From: Pseudogemmobacter hezensis | Lineage (GTDB): Bacteria > Pseudomonadota > Alphaproteobacteria > Rhodobacterales > Rhodobacteraceae | NCBI RefSeq assembly: GCF_013155295.1 | Contig: NZ_JABJXT010000001.1 | Span: forward strand, 1 to 64,000 | Direction of reading: 5' to 3' | Length of the DNA stretch: 64,000 nucleotides | Shown: piece by piece, positions 28,243-37,325 of the stretch | Layout of the letters: every line of letters starts with the position of its first letter | How positions within the stretch are numbered: position 1 is the first letter of the stretch | Notes under the pieces: generated by a model | What the model saw: only the letters and a program-made list of their open reading frames with translations | What the model was told of the DNA's origin: nothing | The model's database searches: none | Made by a program: the position numbers and the translations under genes

Positions 28243-29520
28243 ATGAAGAACGCCGAAGTCGCCAAGCGCCGCGAAAACGCCATCTCGCGGGGCGTCGGCA
28301 TGTCGACGCAGATCTACGCAGATCGCGCCGAAAACGCCGAAGTCTGGGATATTGAGGGCAACCGCTATATCGACTTTGCCGCCGGGATCGCGGTGGTCAA
28401 TACCGGGCACCGTCACCCCAAAGTGATCGAGGCCGTCAAGGCGCAGCTGGACCGTTTCACCCATACCTGCCACCAGGTGCTGCCCTATGAAAGCTACATC
28501 CGCCTGGCCGAGCGCCTGAACGAAAAAGTCCCGGGCAACTTCCCGAAGAAAACCATCTTCGTGACCACCGGCGCCGAAGCCGTTGAAAACGCCATCAAAA
28601 TCGCCCGCCGCGCCACCGGCCGCAATGCGGTGATCGCGCTTGGCGGCGCCTTCCATGGCCGCACCTTCATGGGCATGACCCTGACCGGCAAGGTCGAGCC
28701 CTATAAGAAGGGCTTCGGCGCGATGATGCCCGATGTCTTCCACGTCCCCTGCCCGCAGGAAATCCACGGCATCACCACCAAAGACACGCTGGATGGGATC
28801 CAGAAGCTGTTCAAGAACGACGTCGATCCTGACCGCGTCGCCGCGATCATCTTTGAACCCGTCCAGGGCGAAGGCGGCTTCTACCCGCTGCCGACCGATC
28901 TGATCAAAGCCCTGCGCGAGCTGGCCGACAAGCACGGCATCGTGCTGATCGCCGATGAGGTGCAGACCGGCATCGCCCGCACCGGCACGCTTTTCGCAAT
29001 GGAAGCGCATGGCGTTGCGGCAGATCTGACCACCATGGCCAAGGGTCTTGGCGGCGGCTTCCCGATCTCGGCGGTCACTGGCCGCGCCGATCTGATGGAT
29101 GCCAGCCAGCCCGGCGGCCTTGGCGGCACCTATGCGGGCAACCCGCTGGCGGTGGCTGCGGCCAATGCGGTGCTGGATGTGGTCGAAGAGGAAGGCCTCA
29201 GCGCCCGCGCCAATGAGTTCGGCTCGCGTCTGAAGCAAAAGCTGGAAGAGATCCGCGCCACCACGCCCGAGCTGATCGACATTCGCGGCCCCGGCTTCAT
29301 GATCGCGGCGGAATTCGGCAAGCCCGGCACCACCGAGCCCGATGGTGAGATCGTCAAGCGCATCATCGCCGAGGCGCTGAAGCGCGGCCTGATCCTGCTG
29401 TCCTGCGGCGTCTACGGCAATGTGGTGCGCTTCCTTGCACCGCTGACCATCGCCGAGGCGCATTTCACCGAAGCCCTCGGGATCCTAGAGGCCTCGGTGG
29501 CAGCCGCACGCAAGGCCTGA
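28243..29520 (+). CDS. gabT: 4-aminobutyrate aminotransferase
   Basis: A 425-residue class III aminotransferase. GAEAVENAIKIARRATGR is the PLP phosphate-binding stretch, ADEVQTGIARTG carries the Asp for the ring nitrogen, and the Schiff-base Lys is in TTMAKGLGGGFP. Length and the GRTFMGMTLTGK segment fit GABA-2-oxoglutarate transaminase better than acetylornithine transaminase, though ArgD-like relatives are close. It would turn GABA into succinate semialdehyde. No gabD neighbour is seen. A strong terminator follows. Confidence 0.88.
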   Translation: MKNAEVAKRRENAISRGVGMSTQIYADRAENAEVWDIEGNRYIDFAAGIAVVNTGHRHPKVIEAVKAQLDRFTHTCHQVLPYESYIRLAERLNEKVPGNFPKKTIFVTTGAEAVENAIKIARRATGRNAVIALGGAFHGRTFMGMTLTGKVEPYKKGFGAMMPDVFHVPCPQEIHGITTKDTLDGIQKLFKNDVDPDRVAAIIFEPVQGEGGFYPLPTDLIKALRELADKHGIVLIADEVQTGIARTGTLFAMEAHGVAADLTTMAKGLGGGFPISAVTGRADLMDASQPGGLGGTYAGNPLAVAAANAVLDVVEEEGLSARANEFGSRLKQKLEEIRATTPELIDIRGPGFMIAAEFGKPGTTEPDGEIVKRIIAEALKRGLILLSCGVYGNVVRFLAPLTIAEAHFTEALGILEASVAAARKA

Positions 29521-29572
29521 GCCGCTGGCAAAAGCGTGAAGTGATACTTTCCCTTTTCCAGGGAACCTGATG

Positions 29573-29609
29573 ACAGCGGGCTGCGTTAACCATGCAGCCC
29601 GCTGTTTTA
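29573..29609 (+). terminator. Rho-independent terminator of gabT
   Basis: ACAGCGGGCTGC and GCAGCCCGCTGT form a perfect 12-bp stem with a 9-base loop, followed by TTTT, 53 bases after the gabT stop. Confidence 0.85.
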
Positions 29610-29881
29610 CGTTTGGGGGGGCCGGTGGTTTTTGGGGGGCTGGTGGTTTCGGAACTGGAAAGGCCTGTCGAAATTGGGCCCCGCGCCGGAATTGACGGCC
29701 ACTTGCGAAATTACGCCGCAGAACCCGCCGGATTGCGTCAGGCAGTGGCCGCCCCCGGCAGGGCGCTGTATCAGTGAAGGGTCAGGCCCGGGGTTCGGAA
29801 CGGTTATGAACCAGTGGCCTGGCAAATGGGCGCACAGAAACCGTCGCACTGTAAAGCGGCGCAAATTCAAATGAGGTTGTC
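29610..29881. other. Intergenic region before the 29.9 kb lipoprotein
   Basis: With the terminator, this completes a gap of about 360 bases. It contains G-rich runs (GGGGGG near 29615 and 29633) and GGTGGTTT twice in close succession, but no gene or known RNA. The promoter of the lipoprotein should lie near its 3' end. Confidence 0.4.
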
Positions 29882-30148
29882 ATGAAAGCGATCATTCTTG
29901 CTCTTTCGGTCTCGGCGCTGGCGCTCTCTGCCTGCGTAGAGACCACCCCGACGCAAAACACCGTCATGGGTGCGGTTGGTGGCGCAGCCGCCGGTGCTGC
30001 AGTCTCTTCCAGCGGTGACATGGCCAAGGGCGCCCTGATCGGCGCAGCGCTTGGCGCGGCAGCCGGCACCTATCTGGGCCAGACCTCGACCGCAGGTCAG
30101 TGCTACTATCGCAACGCGGCAGGCCAGCGCTACGTCGCCGCCTGCTAA
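29882..30148 (+). CDS. Small glycine-zipper lipoprotein
   Basis: An 88-residue lipoprotein: lipobox LSAC (Cys 18), then VMGAVGGAAAGAAVSS and GALIGAALGAAAGTYLG glycine-zipper segments, and a short domain ending CYYRNAAGQRYVAAC with two Cys. Related in design to the 13.3 kb lipoprotein. Likely outer-membrane anchored; function unknown. Confidence 0.8.
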   Translation: MKAIILALSVSALALSACVETTPTQNTVMGAVGGAAAGAAVSSSGDMAKGALIGAALGAAAGTYLGQTSTAGQCYYRNAAGQRYVAAC

Positions 30149-30489
30149 GTCGGCGATTGCCGGGCCAGCGATTGCCGGGGCTGCAAGGCGCGCCAGCGAT
30201 TGCGGACCTGCAAAACGGGTTCAGCAAGGCGGGCCCAGCAAGACGGGTCCAGCAAGGCGGGTCCAGCGAGGCGGGGCATCACCGCACATACAGACATCAT
30301 ACGGCCCCGGAGCTTGCTTCGGGGCCGTCCTCATATGCGCGACAGGCCCCCGCGCGCCCCGGGGCTTGGCTTTGCAATCCTGCATGCCTATGAAAGCCTG
30401 CCAAAGACCGCAGCCGCTGCGGCCCCCTATCGCGTTGAAGGCTGCCGCGCCCTTTGGCCGCCTGTTCATTCCAGGATGCCCGCGCCGCC
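30149..30489. other. Repeat-rich intergenic region
   Basis: About 340 bases between the lipoprotein and bioM. It holds three copies of a CAGCGATTGC-containing unit (30150-30205), four 14-bp tandem repeats (30216-30271) and a 9-bp GC hairpin ACGGCCCCG / CGGGGCCGT at about 30301-30329 without a T-run. No BioR-type palindrome is seen ahead of bioM. Confidence 0.5.
30216..30271. repeat. Four 14-bp tandem repeats
   Basis: CGGGTTCAGCAAGG, CGGGCCCAGCAAGA, CGGGTCCAGCAAGG and CGGGTCCAGCGAGG follow one another without gaps. A 14-base unit is not a codon multiple, which argues against coding. Confidence 0.9.
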
Positions 30490-31227
30490 ATGACCGACCA
30501 GCCACATGCCGCGATCACCATCCGCACCGGCCCGGTGACCATGCCGGGCGGGCGCGTCATCCTGCAGCCCCTGGATCTGCAACTCAGCGAGCGGCGCATC
30601 GCGGTGATCGGGCGCAACGGCTCGGGCAAGACCAGCTTCATGCGGCTGCTGGCAGGGCTGATCCGTGCCGATCATGGGGCGGTTACCCTGCAGGGCGCAG
30701 ATATGTACAAAGACCGCCGCGCCGCGCTGACGCAGATCGGCATCCTGTTTCAGAACCCTGATCATCAGATCCTGATGCCGACCGTCACCGAAGAGCTGGC
30801 CTTTGGCCTGATCCAGAAGGGCATGGCGCGCAAAGAGGCCGAGGCCGAGGTCGCCCGCCGCCTGCAGGTCGAGGGGCGCAGCCATTGGGTCGATGCCTCG
30901 ACCGCCACGCTTTCCGGCGGGCAAAAGCAATATCTGTGCCTGCTGGCCATCCTTATGATGCAGCCGCAATGCCTTTTGCTGGATGAGCCCTTCTCGGGCC
31001 TTGATATGCCCACCGCGCTCAGGCTGCGCCGGCGGCTGGCGCAGCTGCCGCAGCAACTGATCACCATCGGCCATGACCCGCGCGAGCTGGGTGATTGCAC
31101 CCGCGTTCTGTGGTTTGAGGCCGGGCGCGTGCAGATGGACGGCCCGCCAGAGACGGTACTGCCGGTCTTTACCGAGACGATGATCAGGGCCGGAGAGCGT
31201 GATGCTGACACTGACCTCGCCAGTTAA
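30490..31227 (+). CDS. bioM: Biotin transporter ATPase BioM (ECF family)
   Basis: A 245-residue ABC ATPase: Walker A GRNGSGKT (41-48), Q-loop in LFQNPDHQ, signature LSGGQ (141-145), Walker B LLLDEP (162-167) and a switch His in ITIGHD. The FQNPDHQ loop is typical of ECF-type CbiO/EcfA ATPases. With BioN and BioY it forms an energised biotin importer. ATG 30490 is used; an upstream ATG 36 bases earlier is possible. bioN starts 26 bases before its stop. Confidence 0.92.
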   Translation: MTDQPHAAITIRTGPVTMPGGRVILQPLDLQLSERRIAVIGRNGSGKTSFMRLLAGLIRADHGAVTLQGADMYKDRRAALTQIGILFQNPDHQILMPTVTEELAFGLIQKGMARKEAEAEVARRLQVEGRSHWVDASTATLSGGQKQYLCLLAILMMQPQCLLLDEPFSGLDMPTALRLRRRLAQLPQQLITIGHDPRELGDCTRVLWFEAGRVQMDGPPETVLPVFTETMIRAGERDADTDLAS

Positions 31228-31852
31228 GACGCCGTTTCACCGCCTGCCTGCGGGGCTGAAAATGGCTCTGATGATGGGCTTTGGCATCGCAGTCATGTGG
31301 GCGCAAAGCCCGGGCCCCTTGCTGGTCGCGGCGGCGGTGGTGATCATGCTTTACCTCTTTTGCGGCCCTGCGGTGATGCGGCTTGCGCTCAGGGCGCTGC
31401 TGTCGCTTTGGCCGTTTCTGGGGATGCTGCTGATCTGGGGCTGGTGGGATGGGCGCATGGCCCAGGCCACTCTGGTCAGCCTGCGGCTGGGCGTGATGGT
31501 GGCAGCCGCCAATCTGGTGACGATGACCACGCCGCTGTCGGAAATGCTGGTGGTGTTTGAGACCCTGGCGCGGCCCTTTTCCCGCTTCATCCCGCCGCGC
31601 AGGCTGGCGCTGGCCTTCGCGCTGGTGATCCGCTTTGTGCCCGAGATGGGCACCACCCTGCAGCGGCTGCGCGATGCCTGGCGGGCCAGGTCGCGGCGGC
31701 GCCCCGGCTGGCGGATCGTGGTGCCGGTGCTGCTGTCCGCGCTGGACAATGCCGATCACACCGCCGAGGCACTGCGGGCCAGGGGCGGGGTCGATGGTAT
31801 TGGCAACGCGGATGCTAAGAAGCCGCAGCCCCTGCCCGCAGAGAAGGCCTGA
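31202..31852 (+). CDS. bioN: Biotin transporter transmembrane component BioN
   Basis: A 216-residue CbiQ/EcfT-type T component with four to five hydrophobic segments in the first 110 residues and the cytoplasmic coupling motif around RDAWRARSRR and LDNADHTAEALRARG, where the ATPase docks. It overlaps bioM by 26 bases. ATG 31202 is preferred over the immediately upstream GTG. Confidence 0.9.
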   Translation: MLTLTSPVKTPFHRLPAGLKMALMMGFGIAVMWAQSPGPLLVAAAVVIMLYLFCGPAVMRLALRALLSLWPFLGMLLIWGWWDGRMAQATLVSLRLGVMVAAANLVTMTTPLSEMLVVFETLARPFSRFIPPRRLALAFALVIRFVPEMGTTLQRLRDAWRARSRRRPGWRIVVPVLLSALDNADHTAEALRARGGVDGIGNADAKKPQPLPAEKA

Positions 31853-31963
31853 GGGCGGCAAGGGCGGGAGCAAGGGCCAGCCCCTGCCCCCGCCCTCAGC
31901 GAATCCTTGCGGCCATGCTGTGATGCAGCATAGCTTGCCGCAGCTTTGAAAAAGGAGAGCGCA

Positions 31964-32506
31964 GTGGAACGCAGTCTGACCCATATCGCCCTGATGGCCG
32001 CCGTCGTCTCGGTGCTGGCGCTGATGCCGCAAATCGCGCTGACTTCGGGGATCCCGATCACTGCAACCTCTTTGGGCATCATGCTGTGCGGCACGGTTCT
32101 GGGGGCGAGGAACGGCTTTCTGGCGGTGGTGCTTTATCTGCTGCTGGGTCTTGCGGGCCTGCCGATCTTTGCGGGCGGCGCCTCCGGCTATGTGCCTTTC
32201 ACCAAACCGGGCGCCGGGTTCCTGATCGGCTATCCGATCGCCGCCTTCGTGATCGGCTGGCTGGTCGAGCGCACCACCCTGCCCGTGGGCTTTGCTGCAG
32301 GCGCGGCCTCGGCAATCGGCGGGATTGCGGTGCTTTATGCAATCGGCCTTCCGGTCATGGCCTGGACGCTGGACATCTCGCTGTCGCGGGCGGCCTTCCT
32401 CTGCGCGGCCTATCTGCCGGGCGACGTGATCAAGGTCGTGCTGGCCGGGCTGATCACCGCCTCGCTGGCAAAGGCCCGCCCCGGCGTATTGATGTCGCGG
32501 GCCTGA
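31964..32506 (+). CDS. bioY: Biotin-binding substrate component BioY
   Basis: A 180-residue six-helix membrane protein. Family motifs present: GTVLGARNGFLAVVLYLLLG, GLPIFAGGASG and GPTGGYL-equivalent KPGAGFLIGYP. It binds biotin and can work alone at low efficiency. GTG 31964 is chosen since AAGGAG sits 7 bases ahead; the TTG further upstream would place the SD inside the gene. Third gene of bioMNY. Confidence 0.92.
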   Translation: MERSLTHIALMAAVVSVLALMPQIALTSGIPITATSLGIMLCGTVLGARNGFLAVVLYLLLGLAGLPIFAGGASGYVPFTKPGAGFLIGYPIAAFVIGWLVERTTLPVGFAAGAASAIGGIAVLYAIGLPVMAWTLDISLSRAAFLCAAYLPGDVIKVVLAGLITASLAKARPGVLMSRA

Positions 32507-32554
32507 ACCCGGCCCGGGGCCGGGGGGCCGTCTGACGCCCCCGGCCACAATGAA

Positions 32555-32590
32555 ACGCCCGGAACACAGCGCTGTTCCGGGCGTCATTCA
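32555..32590 (+). terminator. Probable terminator of bioMNY
   Basis: A perfect 12-bp stem ACGCCCGGAACA / TGTTCCGGGCGT with a 6-base loop, followed by CATTCATTTC. The T-run is weak, so efficiency is uncertain. Confidence 0.6.
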
Positions 32591-32653
32591 TTTCAGGGAC
32601 CGCAGTATCGCGGCCGCTTTCCGGCAGATCGCCCGACCTCTCAGCCCAGCCTC

Positions 32654-33091
32654 TCAGCCCAAAAGCGCCGCGATGCGCTGCAGCGCCAGCTGATAGCCCT
32701 GGGCCCCGCAGCCCGCGATCACCGCATCCGCCCGCGCCGAGACGAAAGAGTGGTGCCGGAAGGCCTCACGCTTGTGGATATTCGAGATATGCACCTCGAT
32801 CACCAGGCCCTCAAAGGCATTCAGCGCATCCAGGATCGCCACCGAAGTATGCGAATAGGCCCCCGGATTGATGATGATCGCCGCCGATCCCTCACGCGCG
32901 GCCTGGATCTGATCGACCAGCACGCCCTCATGGTTCGACTGGAAGGCGACCACCTCAAGCCCCAGCTCTGCGCCCTGGCGGGTCAGCGCGGTCTCAATAT
33001 CCGAGAGGGTCTCATGGCCATAAATCTCGGGCTGGCGCTTGCCCAGAAGGTTCAGATTGGGCCCGTTCAACAGGGTGACACGTCTGGTCAT
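32654..33091 (-). CDS. aroQ: 3-dehydroquinate dehydratase, type II
   Basis: A 145-residue type II enzyme: [17 protein letters not shown] (Arg and catalytic Tyr), [30 protein letters not shown] and [14 protein letters not shown]. It dehydrates 3-dehydroquinate to 3-dehydroshikimate in the shikimate pathway. The start is ATG 33091; an upstream in-frame ATG adds only MRVARIIV. aroB and aroK of the same pathway lie 11 kb away. Confidence 0.95.
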   Translation of the reverse strand: MTRRVTLLNGPNLNLLGKRQPEIYGHETLSDIETALTRQGAELGLEVVAFQSNHEGVLVDQIQAAREGSAAIIINPGAYSHTSVAILDALNAFEGLVIEVHISNIHKREAFRHHSFVSARADAVIAGCGAQGYQLALQRIAALLG

Positions 33092-33220
33092 CACGATAAT
33101 CCTTGCCACGCGCAATGCACCGCAATCGCTGCGGGCAAAGCCATATCCCTGGGCTTATATACGAGAACGCCTGCGCCTTGCACCCCTTACGCCCGGCGCA
33201 GCCAGCCGCGTGAGCAGAGC

Positions 33221-33290
33221 AAAAAAAGCGGCCCGGGTTTCTGCGGGCCCACCTGATGGTGGGTGAAAGCAGAAACCACGGGCCGCCAGG
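33221..33290 (-). terminator. Large nested terminator downstream of metF
   Basis: On the minus strand the arms GCGGCCCGTGGTTTCTGC and GCAGAAACCCGGGCCGC pair over 17 bp with one bulge and enclose a second hairpin CCCACC-ATCA-GGTGGG; TTTTTTT follows the outer stem. It lies between metF and aroQ on the same strand. Confidence 0.85.
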
Positions 33291-33352
33291 GAGATCTGAG
33301 AGAGATCTTCTGTGCCGCCGTTAGAGGCAGCGGTATCAGGAACGCCCCGCGT

Positions 33353-34222
33353 TCAGGCGACGTTTTCCAGCACCGGCTGCGTCTGAACCCCCAGGGCGCG
33401 GACCACTTCACGGGTCAGATCGGGGCGGTTCAGCGTGTAGAAATGCAGGTCTTCGACGCCGCCCTCGATCAGCCGGTCGCAAAGCTGGGTGCATTGCGCC
33501 AGCGCAAACAACTCCTGGCGGCCATCACGCAGGGCGCGGGTAAAGGCCTCATCCAGCCGCGCGGGCACCTGGGTGCCGCAACGCGCGGCGAATTTCTTCG
33601 TCCCCTCCCAGGAGGTGATCGGCAGGATACCCGGAATGATCGCCGCCTCGATCCCCGCCTTCACGCAGGCATCGCGGAAGCGAAAGAACGTATCCGCCTC
33701 AAAGAAGAACTGGGTGATCGCCGAGGTCGCACCCGCATCAATCTTGCGCTTGAGGAACTCGACATCTGCGGCCGTTGAGGCGCTGTCGGGGTGACGCTCG
33801 GGGTAGGCGCCGACGCGGACTTTGAACTTGCCGGTCTTTGCAATCGCCCCGACCAGTTCAACCGATGAGGCAAAGCCCTCGGGGTGCTTTTCCCAATGGC
33901 TTGCCCCTTTCGGCGCATCACCGCGCAGCGCCACGATTTCGCGCACGCCCGCCTCATAATAGGCGTCGACAATCTCCATCGTCTCGGCCTTTGAGGCGTC
34001 AACGCAGGTCAGATGCGCTGCCACATTCAGCCCGTAATGGCGGTGAATGGTGCCCACGGCCTCATGGGTCAGCTTGCGCGTCGTGCCGCCCGCCCCATAG
34101 GTCACCGAGACAAATTCCGGCTGCATCGGGGCCAGCGCCTGCACCGTTTCCCAAAGCCGGAACGAGGCATCAAGCCCCTGCGGCGGGAAGAATTCAAACG
34201 AGATGCGGGGCGATTTCGACAT
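33353..34222 (-). CDS. metF: 5,10-methylenetetrahydrofolate reductase
   Basis: A 289-residue FAD-dependent MTHFR of bacterial (catalytic domain only) size. Motifs: ISFEFFPP with the catalytic Glu, SVTYGAGGTTR, AHLTCVDAS, LRGDAPKG and ITQFFFEADTF. It makes 5-methyl-THF for methionine synthesis. GGAG precedes the ATG. Divergent from metR, with a MetR-like box between the two. Confidence 0.95.
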   Translation of the reverse strand: MSKSPRISFEFFPPQGLDASFRLWETVQALAPMQPEFVSVTYGAGGTTRKLTHEAVGTIHRHYGLNVAAHLTCVDASKAETMEIVDAYYEAGVREIVALRGDAPKGASHWEKHPEGFASSVELVGAIAKTGKFKVRVGAYPERHPDSASTAADVEFLKRKIDAGATSAITQFFFEADTFFRFRDACVKAGIEAAIIPGILPITSWEGTKKFAARCGTQVPARLDEAFTRALRDGRQELFALAQCTQLCDRLIEGGVEDLHFYTLNRPDLTREVVRALGVQTQPVLENVA

Positions 34223-34266
34223 GATGGAACTCCGTGAACAATGCCCTTGTCGCAGAAAAGATAACG

Positions 34267-34279
34267 TGAGACAATTTCA
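34267..34279. promoter_or_regulatory. Candidate MetR operator between metF and metR
   Basis: TGAGACAATTTCA matches the 13-base MetR consensus TGAANNWNNTTCA at every fixed position but the fourth. It lies in the 87-base divergent region. Just downstream ATGAATTCAT (about 34297-34306) offers a second dyad. Confidence 0.55.
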
Positions 34280-34309
34280 TAAACCTCAGCATCTTTATGA
34301 ATTCATCGC

Positions 34310-35215
34310 ATGTATATCGAGCTTAAACATCTGCGCACCATCCGGGCGATCCACCAGGCGGGCGGCCTCGCGCGCGCAGCCGAGATGATGAATATGACCC
34401 AGTCTGCCCTGTCGCATCAGGTGGCCAATCTGGAGGATCAGGCCGGGATGGAGCTGTTCGTGCGCCGCTCAAAGCCGATGCGGCTTTCGGCGGCGGGGTT
34501 TCGCATGCTGCGCATCGCCGACCGCATCCTGCCCGAGATCGACGCGCTGGAGGAAGAGTTCAAGGCGCTGCGATCGGGCAAGACCGGGCGGCTGCATATC
34601 ACGCTGGAGTGCCACGCCTGCTATGACTGGCTGTTCCCGGTGCTTGAGATGTTTCGCCGCGCCTGGCCCGAGGTGGACGTGGACATCCGCGCAGGCCTTG
34701 CCTTTGACGCCATGCCCGCGCTGAACCGCGAAGAGGTGGATCTGGTGATCACCTCGGATCCAGGCGCGCAGAACGGCATCACCTTCAACCCGCTGTTTGA
34801 TTATCACCCGACCTTCGTCGCCTCATCGCAAAACCCGCTGGCCGCGAAAGAGATGATCTGCGCCGAGGATTTCCGCGATCAGGTCGTCATCACCTATCCC
34901 GTCAGCCGCGACCGCCTGGATCTGTTCACCGAGGTGCTGACGCCTGCCCGGGTAGAGCCCCGCGGCCACCGCACGGCCGAGCTGACAGCGGTGATCCTGA
35001 TGCTGGTCGGATCGAACCGGGGTGTGGCGGTGCTGCCCGACTGGGTGATGCGCGAGGTGCGCAGCTCATCCGACTATGTCACCCGCCCCCTGGGGCCCGT
35101 TCCGGTGCAAAAACGCATGTATGCCGCCACCCGCGACGAGGACAGCACCCGCCCCTATATGGCGCATTTCCTGCGGCTGGCCAGGGTCGAGGCGGTGCGG
35201 CTGCAACGTGGCTGA
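34310..35215 (+). CDS. metR: LysR-type regulator MetR
   Basis: A 301-residue LTTR: N-terminal HTH (GGLARAAEMMNMTQSALSHQ), linker helix, and a periplasmic-binding-like effector domain. Divergence from metF and the residues around LHITLECHACYDWLFPVLE, a MetR-like homocysteine-domain stretch, support MetR. It should activate metF and other methionine genes with homocysteine as coinducer. AT-rich leader without a strong SD. Confidence 0.88.
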   Translation: MYIELKHLRTIRAIHQAGGLARAAEMMNMTQSALSHQVANLEDQAGMELFVRRSKPMRLSAAGFRMLRIADRILPEIDALEEEFKALRSGKTGRLHITLECHACYDWLFPVLEMFRRAWPEVDVDIRAGLAFDAMPALNREEVDLVITSDPGAQNGITFNPLFDYHPTFVASSQNPLAAKEMICAEDFRDQVVITYPVSRDRLDLFTEVLTPARVEPRGHRTAELTAVILMLVGSNRGVAVLPDWVMREVRSSSDYVTRPLGPVPVQKRMYAATRDEDSTRPYMAHFLRLARVEAVRLQRG

Positions 35216-35383
35216 TGTGCAACTTTTCCACCCATAAGCAGATTTGCGCCGGAAAACTGCGGAATTCATAACCCTATATTGACCGAATCGACGTTGACTA
35301 ATCAGCGCACCGGCCAAAAGCTGTCTGCGATCAACAGGTTTACCCTGATAGATACTGGTAGTGTTTCGACGACAGGAAAGACG

Positions 35384-36151
35384 ATGCGCGCGAAGATGGT
35401 CCCTCCGGTTCTGGCTTTGACATTGGCCGTTGGTATTCTCATCCCGTTCACGGCCTCATCACAGACGGAAACAGGCTCTGACACCAGTGCCGCCCCTTCT
35501 GTCGCGCCCGACAGCCCGCCGCAGCAGATGACCCTGGCCGAGCAGATCCTGTCCACCGCCACAAACGCCAGCCAATCCGTGCCAGATGCCGCCCCTGATG
35601 CGGATGACAGTGCCGCTGCCGCAGAGGTGGCAAAGTCCGGGGCCGGCGATCCTTCCCTGCCGATGATCGCGCCCGATGCTGCGCCCGACACCGCGCCAGA
35701 CACTATGCCGGGCCTCGCGCCCGAGCTGGCACTGGAAATGGCCAATGCGGGCGCGAAAGTCGCCGCCGAAACCCTGGCCGAGCTGCAGCGCGAAACCATT
35801 GAGGTGCGGGTCTCGGTCTCGCAGCAAATGATGGAGGTCTGGTATCACGGCGAGATGATCCATGAATGGCCGGTCTCAACCGCCCGAAAAGGCAAGATCA
35901 CGCCGCGCGGCAGCTATAAGCCGCAATGGCTGTCGAAGAACCACAAGTCCTCGCTCTACAACAACGCGCCGATGCCCTATTCGATCTTCTATTCCGGCAA
36001 TTACGCCATCCATGGCACCGATCAGGAATCGAAGCTGGGCCGTCCGGCCTCTGCGGGCTGCGTGCGGCTAAGCCGCGCCAATGCGAAAATCCTGTTTGCG
36101 ATGGTGCAGCAAGAGGGGAAATCGAAAATGAAGGTCGAAATCCTCGACTAG
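35384..36151 (+). CDS. L,D-transpeptidase (YkuD/ErfK type)
   Basis: A 255-residue periplasmic enzyme: N-terminal membrane/signal segment (VLALTLAVGILIPF), a 110-residue Asp/Ala/Pro-rich linker with DAAPDTAPDT-type repeats, and a C-terminal YkuD domain whose active site reads AIHGTD then SAGCVRLS with catalytic Cys. It should form 3-3 cross-links or attach lipoproteins to peptidoglycan. ATG 35384 follows ACAGGAAAG. The long acidic linker is unusual and probably spans the periplasm. Confidence 0.9.
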   Translation: MRAKMVPPVLALTLAVGILIPFTASSQTETGSDTSAAPSVAPDSPPQQMTLAEQILSTATNASQSVPDAAPDADDSAAAAEVAKSGAGDPSLPMIAPDAAPDTAPDTMPGLAPELALEMANAGAKVAAETLAELQRETIEVRVSVSQQMMEVWYHGEMIHEWPVSTARKGKITPRGSYKPQWLSKNHKSSLYNNAPMPYSIFYSGNYAIHGTDQESKLGRPASAGCVRLSRANAKILFAMVQQEGKSKMKVEILD

Positions 36152-36393
36152 ATCCCCGACCAGCTCCCCGATCTGGATCAGGGGCCTCTGGCTGATCGCA
36201 AAGCCAGCATGCGCTGCCGCAAATCTCATGGCATCAGGCGCATGATCAGGCGAGAATGGTGGCAGGCAACCTGCAATTTGCAGCTGTATGTGGCATTGCC
36301 AGCCCTTTCCTTCTCCCGGCTTTCCCTGTAAGGCCCATGCGTTCCAGCCCATACCAAAGACCGAAGCCCCGAATACCGAACCGGAGTCCGCCC

Positions 36394-37182
36394 ATGCAGG
36401 GAAGCGCCAACCTGAACCTGATGATCAAGGCCGCCCGCAAGGCTGCCCGCTCGCTGATCAAGGACTTCCGCGAGGTCGAGAACCTCCAGGTTTCGGCCAA
36501 AGGTCCAGGCGACTTCGTCTCGAAAGCCGACCGCGAGGCAGAGCGGATCATCAAGACCGACCTGATGGAGGCCCGCCCCTCTTATGGCTGGATCGGTGAG
36601 GAAACCGGCGAGACCGAGGGGCAGGACCCGACCCGCCGCTGGATCGTCGACCCGCTTGACGGGACCAACAACTTCCTGCACGGGATCCCGCATTGGTCGA
36701 TCTCTATCGCATTGGAACATAAAGGCGAAATCGTCTCGGCGGTGGTCTATGACGCCCCCAAGGACGAGATGTTCTATGCCGAAAAAGGCGCAGGATGCTG
36801 GCTGAATGACAACCGCCGTCTGCGCGTTTCGGGCCGCCGCAGCCTGCATGAGGCGCTCTTTGTCACCGGCATCCCGCATGGTGCGCAAAAGACCCTGCCC
36901 GCCACGCTGAAAGACCTGTCGCTGGTCAGCCCCGGCACGGCGGGCGTGCGCTCTTCCGGCTCTTCCGCGCTGGATCTGGCCTGGGTCGCGGCAGGCCGCT
37001 ATGAGGGCTGCTTCCAGCGTGAGCTGAAGCCCTGGGATATGGCCGCAGGCGTCTTGCTGGTCAAAGAGGCGGGCGGCCTGGTCGAAGGCATCCGCGAAGA
37101 TCAGGATCCGCTTGCCAGCGGCTCGGTCATTGCCACCAATGAGCAGATCTTCAGCCAGCTCGCAAAAATCATGCGTAACTGA
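36394..37182 (+). CDS. suhB: Inositol monophosphatase family protein (SuhB-like)
   Basis: A 262-residue Mg-dependent phosphatase: metal-site Glu in GEETGE, DPLDGTNNF (the signature DPxDGT) and WDMAAGVLLVKEAGG. It can hydrolyse myo-inositol-1-phosphate; in many proteobacteria SuhB also acts on rRNA maturation. The start is ATG 36394 with GGAG ahead, because the frame upstream is leader. Confidence 0.93.
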   Translation: MQGSANLNLMIKAARKAARSLIKDFREVENLQVSAKGPGDFVSKADREAERIIKTDLMEARPSYGWIGEETGETEGQDPTRRWIVDPLDGTNNFLHGIPHWSISIALEHKGEIVSAVVYDAPKDEMFYAEKGAGCWLNDNRRLRVSGRRSLHEALFVTGIPHGAQKTLPATLKDLSLVSPGTAGVRSSGSSALDLAWVAAGRYEGCFQRELKPWDMAAGVLLVKEAGGLVEGIREDQDPLASGSVIATNEQIFSQLAKIMRN

Positions 37183-37325
37183 GCAAATCCGCATACCCAG
37201 GCTGACAGATCCCCCCGGATCCTGACGGGTCCGGGCTGCGGCCAAGGCCCAGGAAAACCGCCCTTCTGCGCCCCGCTTTTCAGCCTCTTGCGGCGCAGCC
37301 TGCGACAGGCCATTTTGCGCCGATC

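Noticed and set aside
27952-29463. 503-codon minus-strand frame
   Set aside because: Antisense of gabT; composition typical of a shadow frame.
31184-32587. 467-codon minus-strand frame
   Set aside because: Antisense to bioN and bioY, dominated by His, Gln and Arg.
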